A DNA stretch of 64,000 bases from Bernardetia sp. MNP-M8 (GTDB taxonomy: Bacteria; Bacteroidota; Bacteroidia; Cytophagales; Bernardetiaceae), in the NCBI RefSeq assembly GCF_037126285.1, contig NZ_CP147012.1, forward strand, positions 4,362,676 through 4,426,675, written 5' to 3'. This document shows positions 38,194 to 46,614 of this stretch, in pieces. Made by a program: the position numbers and the translations under genes. Each line of letters begins with the position of its first letter. The stretch's first letter is position 1. The notes below the pieces were generated by a model, which saw only the letters and a program-made list of their open reading frames with translations, did not search any database and was not told the DNA's origin.

Positions 38194-38694
38194 ATGAACG
38201 CTCACTCTACACAAATTTTAGAACCTCATAGAATTACAGAAGCAAAACTTTTTTTACAGACCACTATTCCAGCAGCTACATCAAAACTTTTAGCTACAAA
38301 AAAACCTCATTGGGGAAAAATGACTCCTCAACACATGATAGAACATCTTTATACGGCTGTTATTGGCTCAACAATTATTAAAAAAACACCACCCATTCCT
38401 CCTAATTCTAATCAAGAAGCATTTAAAAATGCACTAATTTATTCATTAGAACCTATGGGTAGAAATTTAGATAATCCTGCTTTTCGTTTTGGATTACCAG
38501 ACTATACAAATGCATCATTAGTTGAAGCAAAATCAAAATTATTATCTTCTTTAGAACGTTTTTTTGAAGTGTATCAAGGGAAAGAAGATGCTTACAATTT
38601 TAATCCTTTTTTAGGGGATTTACACGCACAAGAAACTTTAATTTTTCATTATAAACATTTTAAGCATCATTATACACAGTTTGGATTGATTTAA
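38194..38694 (+). CDS. DinB-like / DUF1569 protein
   Basis: A 166-residue soluble protein. The pattern HWGKMTPQHMIEHLYTAV (about 45-65) and the C-terminal LGDLHAQETLIFHYKHFKHHYTQFGLI fit the DUF1569 branch of the DinB/YfiT four-helix metal enzymes; the histidines at positions of HMIEH and HxxxHxxHH are candidate metal ligands. Members are putative metal-dependent hydrolases or thiol-transferases such as bacillithiol S-transferase-like proteins. The substrate is unknown. The gene stands between two MITE-bearing spacers. Confidence 0.75.
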   Translation: MNAHSTQILEPHRITEAKLFLQTTIPAATSKLLATKKPHWGKMTPQHMIEHLYTAVIGSTIIKKTPPIPPNSNQEAFKNALIYSLEPMGRNLDNPAFRFGLPDYTNASLVEAKSKLLSSLERFFEVYQGKEDAYNFNPFLGDLHAQETLIFHYKHFKHHYTQFGLI

Positions 38695-38755
38695 GAAAAG
38701 CAGGTTTTGAAAAAATCAATAGCAATCAGAATAAACATTCTCAAAATTAATTTAG

Positions 38756-38891
38756 TACTGTGTAACATAAATTATTTTGTATTTCTTTGCAGGTCAAACA
38801 GAGTTAAAACCCTGTTCAATTTATAAATTTTGCCATTTTCGGTGGCAACACCGACGATAGTAAAACACAAATAAATTTATGTAACACGGTA
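38756..38891. mobile_element. MITE-like element B with 5-bp target duplication
   Basis: A 136-bp non-coding element. Its ends are TACTGTGTAACATAAATT and the complement of TACCGTGTTACATAAATT, and it is flanked by TTTAG on both sides (38751-38755, 38892-38896). It carries a copy of the GCCATT...CCGACGAT palindrome. It shares its ends and core with the element at 57736. Confidence 0.8.
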
Positions 38892-38929
38892 TTTAGTAAC
38901 CATAGAAGTTAGAAATTTTCTAGTATAAC

Positions 38930-39007
38930 ATGAACTCAGGATTGAAAACAAAAACAATCTTTTTATTTGTGGCTGCTCTACAAATGAGTTTTATGTTACT
39001 TATTTGA
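38930..39007 (+). pseudogene. possible truncated membrane-protein start
   Basis: ATG at 38930 opens 25 codons with a hydrophobic signal-like run (TKTIFLFVAALQMSFMLLI) and then a stop. It resembles the first helix of a membrane protein, for example an HtpX-type protease, cut off right after the MITE. It may be chance. Confidence 0.2.
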
Positions 39008-39266
39008 GGTGTCTGACAGTGAACAAAAATATCTAATACCGAGGTCACTTTAGTATAGAAAAGTAAGATTATTTTTGATTCCTAACTTTTTGATTATTAC
39101 TATTTTGAGAAAATTTAATGGCTTTTGAATATAATTTATCTTGATTGAAGTGTAAATTGCTGTCAATCAAGATATTAAAAAAAACGCATAGCTATTGTGT
39201 TTTGGTGTTTCAAGAAAGTAAAATCATCTAATTTTCGTATATCCATTTTTTTAAACAAATAATCTG

Positions 39267-39274
39267 TATTTTTG
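39267..39274 (+). promoter_or_regulatory. Bacteroidota -7 box
   Basis: TATTTTTG fits TAnnTTTG, 56-63 bases upstream of the pseudouridine synthase gene. The leader between box and gene contains a palindrome copy (39289-39315). Confidence 0.5.
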
Positions 39275-39288
39275 TGTGAATTTATTAA

Positions 39289-39315
39289 GCCGTTGTTGGT
39301 ATCATTATCAATAAC
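39289..39315 (+). repeat. palindrome copy in a 5' leader
   Basis: GCCGTTGTTGGTATC then ATTATCAATAAC, a copy of the 27-bp palindrome family lying between a promoter box and a start codon, so it is probably transcribed. Confidence 0.6.
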
Positions 39316-39329
39316 ACAATTTATACAAA

Positions 39330-40070
39330 ATGGCAATTACAGAAAAACCGTTCCGAGTTATCTACGAAGATAATCATTTACTTATCGTTAATAAAGCAGC
39401 AGGTTTGCTTTCACAAGGAGATAATACAGGCGATGATTCGTTAGTAGATGTAGCAAAAGAATATATTAGAGTAAAATATGACAAACCAGGAAATATTTTT
39501 TGTGGTTTGGTGCATCGTCTTGACCGTCCTGTAAGTGGCGTTGTTGTGCTTGGCAAGACTTCAAAAGGACTAGAACGTATGTCCAAACTTTTTAGAGATA
39601 GAGATATTAATAAAGTATATTGGGCAGTTGTCAAACGCAGACCTCCTAATAAAGAAGACAAACTTATCCATTACCTTGAAAAAGATTCAAGAACAAATAC
39701 AACCCAAGCCTACGACCAGCCTCAAGGAAAAGCACAACGAGCAGAGTTGAAATATAGATATGTTGGAAAACTAAATATGTTTCATTTGTTAGAAGTTACA
39801 CCTCTTACTGGAAGACCTCATCAAATTCGTGTTCAGTTGGCTGCAATTGGTTGTCCTATTCGTGGCGATGTAAAATATGGCTACAAAAAAGCTAATGAAG
39901 ATGGGAACATAAATCTTCATGCACGAAGAATTAATTTTATTCATCCTGTCAAAAAAGAACCTTTAATTTGTGTGGCTGCTCTACCTCAAAATCCATTTTG
40001 GGAAGAATTCTTAACTTTAGATGATTTTCATATTAAAGACAAACAATTAGCATATTTGCATTCAATGTAG
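39330..40070 (+). CDS. RluA-family pseudouridine synthase
   Basis: A 246-residue enzyme that isomerises uridine to pseudouridine in rRNA or tRNA. The RluA signature HRLDRPVSG is at 62-70, with the catalytic Asp65. Also present are the YEDNHLLIVNKAAGLLSQG start and the LLEVTPLTGRPHQIRVQLA motif. It lacks the N-terminal S4 domain of RluC and RluD, so it resembles the short RluA/TruC-type proteins; which uridine it modifies cannot be read from sequence. It is followed by coaD after 20 bases, suggesting one operon. Confidence 0.9.
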   Translation: MAITEKPFRVIYEDNHLLIVNKAAGLLSQGDNTGDDSLVDVAKEYIRVKYDKPGNIFCGLVHRLDRPVSGVVVLGKTSKGLERMSKLFRDRDINKVYWAVVKRRPPNKEDKLIHYLEKDSRTNTTQAYDQPQGKAQRAELKYRYVGKLNMFHLLEVTPLTGRPHQIRVQLAAIGCPIRGDVKYGYKKANEDGNINLHARRINFIHPVKKEPLICVAALPQNPFWEEFLTLDDFHIKDKQLAYLHSM

Positions 40071-40090
40071 TCTCATCAAAAAAAGCTATT

Positions 40091-40591
40091 ATGGAGAAAG
40101 AAAATAACACACAAACACAATCTAAACAACGTATTGCTATCTTTCCAGGTTCTTTTGATCCATTTACAAAGGGACATGAAGATGTTGTAAGACGTGGACT
40201 TCATCTTTTTGATAAAATTATTATCTCTATTGGATTTAATAGTACCAAAAAACGTTTTTTTCCTTTAGAAACAATGGAAAAAATGATACACCAAACATTT
40301 AAAGATGAAAATAATATTGAGGTACAAGTCTATTCTGAACTAACAGCACTTTTTGCAAAAAAAAATGGCGCAAGGTTTATTCTTCGTGGAATTCGGAATA
40401 CTACTGATTTTGAGTATGAAACACCCATTTCACAAGCTAATAAACATGTAGATTCAGATATTGAAACTGTATTTCTGATTACTTCTCCTGAATATACCTT
40501 TATCAGTTCTTCTATTGTAAGAGAATTATATCGTTACGGACAAGATGTAAGCAAATTTGTGCCTTATCAATTACCTCCTATCAGTAAATAA
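40091..40591 (+). CDS. coaD: phosphopantetheine adenylyltransferase
   Basis: A 166-residue enzyme of coenzyme A synthesis: it adenylates 4'-phosphopantetheine to dephospho-CoA. The nucleotidyltransferase motif GSFDPFTKGHEDV (TKGH at 26-29) and the second motif ISSSIVRE are intact, as are RGIRNTTDFEYE and the length typical of CoaD. Cytoplasmic. The gene directly follows the pseudouridine synthase and is followed within 85 bases by a TPR/periplasmic-binding protein. Confidence 0.95.
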   Translation: MEKENNTQTQSKQRIAIFPGSFDPFTKGHEDVVRRGLHLFDKIIISIGFNSTKKRFFPLETMEKMIHQTFKDENNIEVQVYSELTALFAKKNGARFILRGIRNTTDFEYETPISQANKHVDSDIETVFLITSPEYTFISSSIVRELYRYGQDVSKFVPYQLPPISK

Positions 40592-40676
40592 CAATCAACT
40601 ACTAGTAAACAATTAATTTCTAAATCAGTAGTATTTTATTTCTAGTAGTTCATAATTCACCATTCACCAATTATTT

Positions 40677-42434
40677 ATGCGTTTTACTTTATTTTTGAGT
40701 ATAATAGCTAGTTTGCTATTTACTTTGCCCTCAGTATCTTCTTTTGCTCAAGTAGATTATAATAGTTATTACCAAAAAGGTAAAACAGAGCTTGCCAATA
40801 AAAATTATTCTGCTGCTCGTCAGAGTTTAGTTATGGCAATGCAAGAAAATCCTAGTAATAGTTTTTTCTTTCCAGCAAGTTATCTGTATTCGATGGCAAG
40901 CTACAAAGGAGGAGACCTTGCAACAGCTTATACAAAAATTAGTGAACTTTTAGTAAAAGCAAAAGATGCAAGTCTTTCTTCTGACCAGTTTCAAGAGATG
41001 CTTTATTTAGGTGGAGTAATTGCCTTCGAAAAAGACCAATCATTACAAGCCATGACGTGGTTAGAAGAAGTAAAAGGTTCAAAACTACGCACTGCTGTAC
41101 AAAACTTAAAAGCTACTTTTTTACCCAAAAAATCAATTGCAGAACTTAAACTATTATATCAAAAATTTTCAAAAGATCGTACTTTATCAGAAGTTCTAGC
41201 TGATAAAATTGCAGATCAAAGAGAACTCTCAGAAGAAGATAAAAAATTATTGAAAGATATTGAGTTTGCTTATGGTTATACCTCACCTTATCAAAAAAAG
41301 CAATATTTAACACCTGATAAAATAATAAAAAAGAAAGAATATAATATAGCTGTAATGCTTCCTTTTAGGTTGCAAAATGAAAGTTCGGCTCGTGAAGTAC
41401 AATCATTTTTAGATTTGTATGAAGGAATGAAAGTAGCACAAGAAGACTTAAAAAATGAAGGAATAACAATTAATTTATTGCCTTTTGATACAGAAAATGA
41501 TGCAAATAATGTAAGGCGTTTAGTAGGACTTCCTGCTATGAAAAATATAGATATGTTTTTTGGACCTTTGTATCCAACTACATTTCCTTTAGTTTCAGAT
41601 TTTGCACAAACAAATGGTATCAATATGGTAAATCCTCTTTCTTATACTCCTGATGTAATTGAAGGAAAAAGAAACACCTATCTTTTTGAACCAAGTTATC
41701 ATACACAAGCAAAAGCTGTAGCCAATTATTCTTTTGACTCTCTGAATGCAGATAAAGCATATATTATTTATGGAGATTCTCGTAAAGATTCTACATTAGC
41801 TTATGCTTATAAAAGAATAGTAGAAGAAAAAGGAGGAAAAATAATGGCTTTTGAAAAAGTTAGTGCTGGAAAAAGTACATTTAATAAAATAAATTCTATT
41901 TTAAAGCCAATAGCTTCCAAGCCTCCAAGATTAAGAGAAGGTGAAACATTCAAAAAACCAGAAGGAGACACAACAGCACATATTTTTGTTGCAAGTTCTG
42001 AATTAGCTGTGGCAGGTTCTGTAATCAGTGTTTTGAAAACATCTATGGTAGATATTCCTCTTTTTATAGATAAAGACTGGCTCAAATTTGACCAAATTGA
42101 TATGAATGATTTTATGGATAGATCAGTATTTTTTATCTATACAGATTATGTCAGCCCTCTAAAAAATAAAGAATTTGTTACAAAATATATCAACAAAACA
42201 AATCTTTTGCCTTCCGAATATGCGTATGTAGGTTACGAATCGCTTTACTTTTTTGGAAAAACGATGTATAAATATGGAGTAAATTTTGAAAGCCAATTAC
42301 AAAAAGAACGTTTTAGAGATGGAAAAGTAATGATAGGTCAAAATTATTATGAATCAAAGGACAATCAACTTGTTCCTTTACTTCGTTTTGTAAATAATCG
42401 TTTAGAAATTGTAAATCATTTTTATAAAGATTAA
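40677..42434 (+). CDS. TPR plus periplasmic-binding-like exported protein
   Basis: A 585-residue exported protein with a signal peptide (MRFTLFLSIIASLLFTLPSVSSFAQ). Residues about 30-130 hold TPR-like helices (YYQKGKTELANKNYSAARQS, GDLATAYTKISELL). From about residue 220 a type I periplasmic-binding fold follows (NIAVMLPFRL, FLDLYEGMKVAQEDLKNEGI, DMFFGPLYPTTFPLVSDFA, NMVNPLSY), the Leu/Ile/Val-binding or LpoA-like family. In Bacteroidota such TPR-plus-binding-domain proteins usually lack ABC transporter genes nearby, as here, so a role in envelope assembly rather than amino-acid uptake is plausible but unproven. Confidence 0.8.
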   Translation: MRFTLFLSIIASLLFTLPSVSSFAQVDYNSYYQKGKTELANKNYSAARQSLVMAMQENPSNSFFFPASYLYSMASYKGGDLATAYTKISELLVKAKDASLSSDQFQEMLYLGGVIAFEKDQSLQAMTWLEEVKGSKLRTAVQNLKATFLPKKSIAELKLLYQKFSKDRTLSEVLADKIADQRELSEEDKKLLKDIEFAYGYTSPYQKKQYLTPDKIIKKKEYNIAVMLPFRLQNESSAREVQSFLDLYEGMKVAQEDLKNEGITINLLPFDTENDANNVRRLVGLPAMKNIDMFFGPLYPTTFPLVSDFAQTNGINMVNPLSYTPDVIEGKRNTYLFEPSYHTQAKAVANYSFDSLNADKAYIIYGDSRKDSTLAYAYKRIVEEKGGKIMAFEKVSAGKSTFNKINSILKPIASKPPRLREGETFKKPEGDTTAHIFVASSELAVAGSVISVLKTSMVDIPLFIDKDWLKFDQIDMNDFMDRSVFFIYTDYVSPLKNKEFVTKYINKTNLLPSEYAYVGYESLYFFGKTMYKYGVNFESQLQKERFRDGKVMIGQNYYESKDNQLVPLLRFVNNRLEIVNHFYKD

Positions 42435-42488
42435 TATAATATACAATTGCTGCTTTACACTTTTCAATATCTTATTTCTTTTTACTTC

Positions 42489-42518
42489 GCTGTTGTTGGT
42501 GTCATGACTAACAACATC
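42489..42518 (+). repeat. palindrome copy before the YqgE/AlgH gene
   Basis: GCTGTTGTTGGTGTC then ATGACTAACAACATC, a member of the 27-bp palindrome family, 16 bases upstream of the next start codon and thus within its leader. Confidence 0.6.
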
Positions 42519-42533
42519 AAACTATATTTTTGA

Positions 42534-43109
42534 ATGCAATTTTTTGATTCTCCTTTTAATGATGATAATGCCATACAAGCAGGTTATTTCTTGTTGGCAG
42601 AACCTTTACTAGACGACCCAAATTTTGATAGAACTGTAATTTTGGTGTGTCAGCATTCAGAAGAAGGTTCTTTTGGGTTAGTTGTCAATCGTCCGACTGA
42701 AATTAGTGTGAGTGAAGCCACTGATTTATTAGAAATTGAAAACAGGCTATTTGTAGGAGGACCTGTCGAACAAAACACGATGCACTTTTTACATACGCTT
42801 ACTCAGCTTAAAGAATCCCTTATTATTTCAGATGATATTTTTTGGGGAGGAGATTTTGAGGATCTTCAAACACTTGCTTTAAAAGGCAAAATTACAGAAC
42901 AAAATTGTCGTTTTTTTGTGGGATATAGTGGTTGGTCAGAATTGCAATTGGATGCTGAATTAGAAAATAATACATGGATTATATCAAAAGTAAATCCTAA
43001 AATTATGTTTGAACACGAACCAGAACAGCTTTGGAGTGCAATTTTACAAGAAATGGGAGGTAAATATAAAATCTATTCAAATTATCCAACTGACCCACGT
43101 TTGAATTAA
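42534..43109 (+). CDS. YqgE/AlgH family protein (DUF179)
   Basis: A 191-residue cytoplasmic protein of the UPF0301 family: AGYFLLAEPLLDDPNFDRTVILVCQHSEEGSFGLVVNRP at the start, LFVGGPVEQ in the middle and GYSGWSELQLDAELENNTW near residue 145 are the family hallmarks. The family was linked to alginate regulation in Pseudomonas, but its biochemistry is unknown. It is preceded by a palindrome copy and followed by a MITE-like element, so it is probably a single-gene transcript. Confidence 0.9.
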   Translation: MQFFDSPFNDDNAIQAGYFLLAEPLLDDPNFDRTVILVCQHSEEGSFGLVVNRPTEISVSEATDLLEIENRLFVGGPVEQNTMHFLHTLTQLKESLIISDDIFWGGDFEDLQTLALKGKITEQNCRFFVGYSGWSELQLDAELENNTWIISKVNPKIMFEHEPEQLWSAILQEMGGKYKIYSNYPTDPRLN

Positions 43110-43123
43110 TAGAAACCAACAAG

Positions 43124-43243
43124 GCATGTTCATAAAAAATATTTGTGTGTTCGTTTGCTCACAAACGAACTTTACGCTTCCTCAGAAGCGTTTTATTCAG
43201 TTCTGAGGAACTTAACACACTGTTTTTATTTTTATGAACATGC
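43124..43243. mobile_element. MITE-like element D with CTCA/TGAG hairpins
   Basis: A 120-bp non-coding element with perfect 15-bp terminal inverted repeats (GCATGTTCATAAAAA and complement). Inside are three hairpins with loops CTCA (43149-43170), CTCA (43174-43191) and TGAG (43199-43212). No target duplication is evident. The interior resembles the element at 23606, the ends do not. Confidence 0.7.
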
Positions 43244-43299
43244 GCTATAGAAACTGATAGCTTTCAAACTATCACAAAAAAATAACTTAACATAGACTT

Positions 43300-43326
43300 G
43301 CCGTTGTTGGTGTCTTTACCAACAAT
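43300..43326 (+). repeat. palindrome copy before the GH3 gene
   Basis: GCCGTTGTTGGTGTC then TTTACCAACAAT, 15 bases upstream of the GH3 start codon, so inside its leader. It is the intergenic copy closest to the in-frame copy at 17372. Confidence 0.65.
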
Positions 43327-43340
43327 ATAATTATCAAATT

Positions 43341-44834
43341 ATGATTCGTTCTCTTCTTTCTCGTCCCTTTGCTTCTTATGTTGTAAGTCAGCAAAAAAAA
43401 TGGATTCAGAATTCGGAAAAAATTCAACATCAATGGTTACAAAAATTGGTTGCAGAAGCTAAAGATACAGCTTTTGGAAAAGACCATAATTTTGGTGACA
43501 TCAAAAATTATGAAGACTTCAAAAAGAATGTTTCCATAAACGATTATGAAGATTTACGTCCTTATATTGATCGTATTTTGAAAGGAGAACAAAATGTTCT
43601 TTGGAAAGGAAAACCTTTGTATTTTGCCAAAACATCAGGAACTACATCAGGAACAAAATATATTCCGATTACAAAAGATTCTATTCCAAATCATATCAAT
43701 TCGGCTAGAGATGCACTTTTATGTTATATTCATGAAACTGGAAAAAGTCAGTTTTTAGATAAAAGTTTGATTTTTTTGTCTGGAAGTCCTGTTTTGGAAG
43801 AAAAAGCAGGCGTTCCGTTGGGAAGGCTTTCAGGAATTGTAAACCATCATGTTCCTTCTTATCTCAGAACAAATCAGAAGCCTTCTTATGAAACAAATTG
43901 TATTGAAGATTGGGAGCAAAAATTAGATAAAATCATTGACGAAACTATCAATTCTGATATGTCTTTGATTTCTGGGATTCCACCTTGGGTACAGATGTAT
44001 TTTGACCGTTTACACGAGCGAACAAATGGAAAACGAATCAAGGATATTTTTCCAAATTTTGATTTATTTGTTTATGGAGGAGTTAATTTTGAACCTTACA
44101 GAAATAAAATTTATGAATCTATTGGAGAGAAAATCGATTCTATCGAAACTTTTCCAGCCTCAGAAGGATTTTTTGCGTATCAAAATTCTCAAAACGATAA
44201 TTCACTTTTGCTACTTTTGAATAGTGGAATTTTCTTTGAATTTGTTCCTGCTGAAAATTTTTATGATGAAAACCCTCCTCGTTTGAGCATTTCGGAAGTA
44301 GAATTAGATAAAAATTACGCTTTAATTTTGAATAGCAATGCAGGACTTTGGGGATATAGCATTGGAGATACAATCAAATTTGTAAGTAAAGACCCCTATA
44401 AAATAATTTTTTCTGGAAGAATAAAACATTTTATTTCTGCTTTTGGCGAACATGTCATTGGAAGTGAAGTAGAACAGGCTTTGCGTTTTGCTTTAGACAG
44501 AAATCCAGAAACAAGAACAACAGAGTTTACAGTTGCGCCACAAGTTACACCGAAAGAAGGTTTGCCCTATCACGAATGGTTTATCGCTTTTGAAAATCAG
44601 CCCAATGATTTAGAAAAATTCTCAACCGATTTGGATAATAAACTACAAGAACTCAATTCTTATTACAATGATTTGATAAGAGGTTCAATTTTGAGAAAGT
44701 TAGTTATTCGCCCTCTTCCTGCTGACGGTTTCCAAACCTACATGAAATCGATTGGAAAATTAGGAGGACAAAATAAAGTTCCTCGTCTTTCGAATGATAG
44801 AAAAATTGCTGATGTGTTGGAGAAAATTATTTAA
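43341..44834 (+). CDS. GH3-family acyl-adenylate/amidosynthetase
   Basis: A 497-residue member of the GH3 (auxin-responsive promoter) family, which belongs to the ANL adenylating enzymes. The ATP-binding motif is TSGTTSGTKYIPI (98-110); YGGVNFEPYR (about 250) and NSNAGLWGYSIGDTIKF (about 335) are the further family motifs, and FSGRIKHFISAFGEHV precedes the mobile C-terminal domain. In plants the family conjugates amino acids to hormones; bacterial members are common in Bacteroidota and their acyl and amine substrates are unknown. It stands alone. Confidence 0.9.
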   Translation: MIRSLLSRPFASYVVSQQKKWIQNSEKIQHQWLQKLVAEAKDTAFGKDHNFGDIKNYEDFKKNVSINDYEDLRPYIDRILKGEQNVLWKGKPLYFAKTSGTTSGTKYIPITKDSIPNHINSARDALLCYIHETGKSQFLDKSLIFLSGSPVLEEKAGVPLGRLSGIVNHHVPSYLRTNQKPSYETNCIEDWEQKLDKIIDETINSDMSLISGIPPWVQMYFDRLHERTNGKRIKDIFPNFDLFVYGGVNFEPYRNKIYESIGEKIDSIETFPASEGFFAYQNSQNDNSLLLLLNSGIFFEFVPAENFYDENPPRLSISEVELDKNYALILNSNAGLWGYSIGDTIKFVSKDPYKIIFSGRIKHFISAFGEHVIGSEVEQALRFALDRNPETRTTEFTVAPQVTPKEGLPYHEWFIAFENQPNDLEKFSTDLDNKLQELNSYYNDLIRGSILRKLVIRPLPADGFQTYMKSIGKLGGQNKVPRLSNDRKIADVLEKII

Positions 44835-44975
44835 GAAGGGCTTTGACTGTCATATTTTATTCTTATTTTAATGTTCTTATTTCTAATCTTATACAAGATA
44901 CGAAAAAAATAGTTTTGATTTAGTGGGATACGAATAAATAGCTTTTATAGATTTTGTGTATTTTAGTAAATGATT

Positions 44976-46127
44976 CTATTTAGATTCATCTGCTAAATCT
45001 TCATTCACTAAACCATACAAGTAATCTTTATATCCAATAAACTCCTCATCTTTGGAATTGATAGTTAATACATAATTTACTTTACCTAATAAATGCTTGA
45101 GGTATTTGTAAGAATCTATTTGAGTTTCATTTTTTCGATTTATATGTTGTACATGATCTTTTAGACCAAATTTTTTGATATAAAACATTTGGTTTCTAAT
45201 ATCATTACGTCTTTTTTTAGGAACTTGTGCTTTTTTTAGAACACTTATATTTGATATGAAGTGAGGATGTTGTGAAAGCATTAGACTTGTTTTTTGACTA
45301 TTCAAGCGTAAATTTAAAGGGGCTAATTTACTTTTTACCAGTCCAATAAGTTCGTCAGAAGAAAAACGAATAGTATTTCCCTCTTTTGTTTTTTTTGTGG
45401 AAAATGCTAGATCATCTGCATAACGTGTATAATATAAATTCTTTTCATTACAATACTCTGCTATATCTTTATCAAAAGAAGCTAAGATTATATTAGATAA
45501 ATATGGACTTGTTGGTGCGCCTTGTGGCAAAGAATTATTTTTACAACAAAGTCTAGCTAATAAATTTGATATTTTATGTGAATAGCCTATGCCTAAAAAT
45601 ACATCTTCAACAAACGATTGTTGTATACTAGGAAAAAAATTGGCTATATCCAGTACAAGAAGCTCACTATTATTGACATGATATTTTAAGTGTCCTTTTA
45701 TACTACGTTTAGGTATATATCCTTTTGCATATTTACTTACTTCAATATGGTAAAGTATATTGTTTAATATCCAATGTTGAATTTCTTTGAGGCTAGGAAG
45801 AGGTTCAAACAAAATTCTTTCAGTTCCATCTTTTTTCTTTATGCTAAAACGTCTATAAAACGATTTAGTTTTTTTATTTTGAGAACTATAAAGTATTGTA
45901 GTTGTAGGTTTAGATTTGGCTGCTCTTTTTATATAACTCTCATTATAGCCCACTAGACCACATAAGTGTGTGGTATTATATATAACAGGGAAGCCTCTAG
46001 ATATTATTGGTTTTGCATAAGCAAGACATTTGATTATAATATCTTCAGAGTAGCCATTTTCTCTAGCTTTCTCAGAAAATGCTTTTTCATATTTCTTATA
46101 TTTCAAAGAATTGTCATCTTTAGCCAT
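44976..46127 (-). CDS. retron-type reverse transcriptase
   Basis: A 383-residue group of the bacterial RT family without an added domain. Palm motifs: LVLDIANFFPSI with catalytic Asp160, SLPQGAPTSPYLSN (199-212), YYTRYADDLAFS with YADD at 236-239, and LRLNSQKTSLM (273-283). The retron-typical X motif (NAxxH) is only partly met by GHLKYH (145-150), and the Y motif (VTG) is replaced by FISNISVLKKAQVP (290-303). The thumb follows with KKRRNDIRNQMFYIKKFG. The gene is last in a minus-strand operon, preceded by a 159-base hairpin-rich segment, a winged-helix-like gene and a PRTase gene. RTs of retrons make msDNA from such an upstream RNA. Confidence 0.95.
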   Translation of the reverse strand: MAKDDNSLKYKKYEKAFSEKARENGYSEDIIIKCLAYAKPIISRGFPVIYNTTHLCGLVGYNESYIKRAAKSKPTTTILYSSQNKKTKSFYRRFSIKKKDGTERILFEPLPSLKEIQHWILNNILYHIEVSKYAKGYIPKRSIKGHLKYHVNNSELLVLDIANFFPSIQQSFVEDVFLGIGYSHKISNLLARLCCKNNSLPQGAPTSPYLSNIILASFDKDIAEYCNEKNLYYTRYADDLAFSTKKTKEGNTIRFSSDELIGLVKSKLAPLNLRLNSQKTSLMLSQHPHFISNISVLKKAQVPKKRRNDIRNQMFYIKKFGLKDHVQHINRKNETQIDSYKYLKHLLGKVNYVLTINSKDEEFIGYKDYLYGLVNEDLADESK

Positions 46128-46140
46128 TTGTTATATCCTT

Positions 46141-46284
46141 AAGAACAAGGAGGTGTACAGAATTACACCCCTTGTTCGGAAATAGAGTTTTAAAATTTTC
46201 TGATGCTTCGCTCAGAAAATTTTAAAACTCTATGAGCTTGAAATCATGTTCATTTGAGATAGTGACATCACTAACTCACAAGTT
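46141..46284 (-). ncRNA. candidate retron msr-msd RNA
   Basis: The non-coding segment between the winged-helix gene and the RT, read on the minus strand, folds into three hairpins. First, 46277-46256: a 10-bp stem with one mismatch, a candidate msr stem. Second, 46233-46182: a perfect 22-bp stem with an 8-base loop (GCGAAGCA), the length and position of an msd stem. Third, 46177-46143: GAACAAGG plus GGTGTA pairing with TACACC, bulge, CCTTGTTC. None carries a terminal T run, so they are not simple terminators. I could not define the a1/a2 pairing or the priming guanosine; CTTGT near the 5' end and ACAAG after the long stem are the best short candidates. The exact ends are a guess. Confidence 0.6.
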
Positions 46285-46286
46285 GA

Positions 46287-46613
46287 CTACCAAGGTAAAT
46301 CATCTTGACTCGGTAAAAATATAAAATCTTTAGGTAATTGCAAAATTTTACTTTCATTTTCAGGCTCTATTTTTAAACTAAAATACGTAGTTCGTCCTAA
46401 ATCCATTCCCAATTGCTTTATTTCATCTTCACCTTGAGCTGTGAGTGTAATACTCCCATCTTCTGAAAAATTTACATTTCCTTTATCTACTTCAATATTT
46501 ATAAAATCGACTATTTTTGAATAGCTGTAACCCATTTCAGTTAGTGGATAAATATTACCTCCGTACTTAACAGATTTCAAAATTTGTAAACGAATTTGTT
46601 TTTTATTAATCAT
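46287..46613 (-). CDS. small winged-helix-like protein of retron operon
   Basis: A 108-residue soluble protein. The N-terminal 75 residues look like a winged helix: helix KQIRLQILKSVKYGG, recognition-type stretch PLTEMGYSYSKIVDFINIEVDKG, and a beta wing NVNFSEDGSITLTAQGEDEIKQLG. The C-terminal 30 residues are extended and acidic, ending LPSQDDLPW. The gene starts one base after the PRTase stop codon, and its own stop lies directly before the candidate msr RNA. In known PRTase retrons a winged-helix partner accompanies the PRTase; the call rests on this context plus fold impression, not on a named family. Confidence 0.7.
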   Translation of the reverse strand: MINKKQIRLQILKSVKYGGNIYPLTEMGYSYSKIVDFINIEVDKGNVNFSEDGSITLTAQGEDEIKQLGMDLGRTTYFSLKIEPENESKILQLPKDFIFLPSQDDLPW

Positions 46614-46614
46614 A

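Larger units (their letters stand above)
38695..39329. other. intergenic region with MITE B
   Basis: A 635-base stretch with one complete MITE (38756-38891), a truncated reading frame (38930-39007), and a promoter box at 39267. I see nothing else. Confidence 0.6.

Noticed and set aside
44976-46127. Diversity-generating retroelement or group II intron RT
   Set aside because: No template/variable repeat pair, no maturase or endonuclease domain and no intron ends were seen; the upstream structured RNA and effector genes fit a retron.
46182-46233. Long hairpin as a transcription terminator of the PRTase/winged-helix pair
   Set aside because: No T run follows on the minus strand and the RT follows within 60 bases; an msd-type stem fits better, though attenuation is not excluded.
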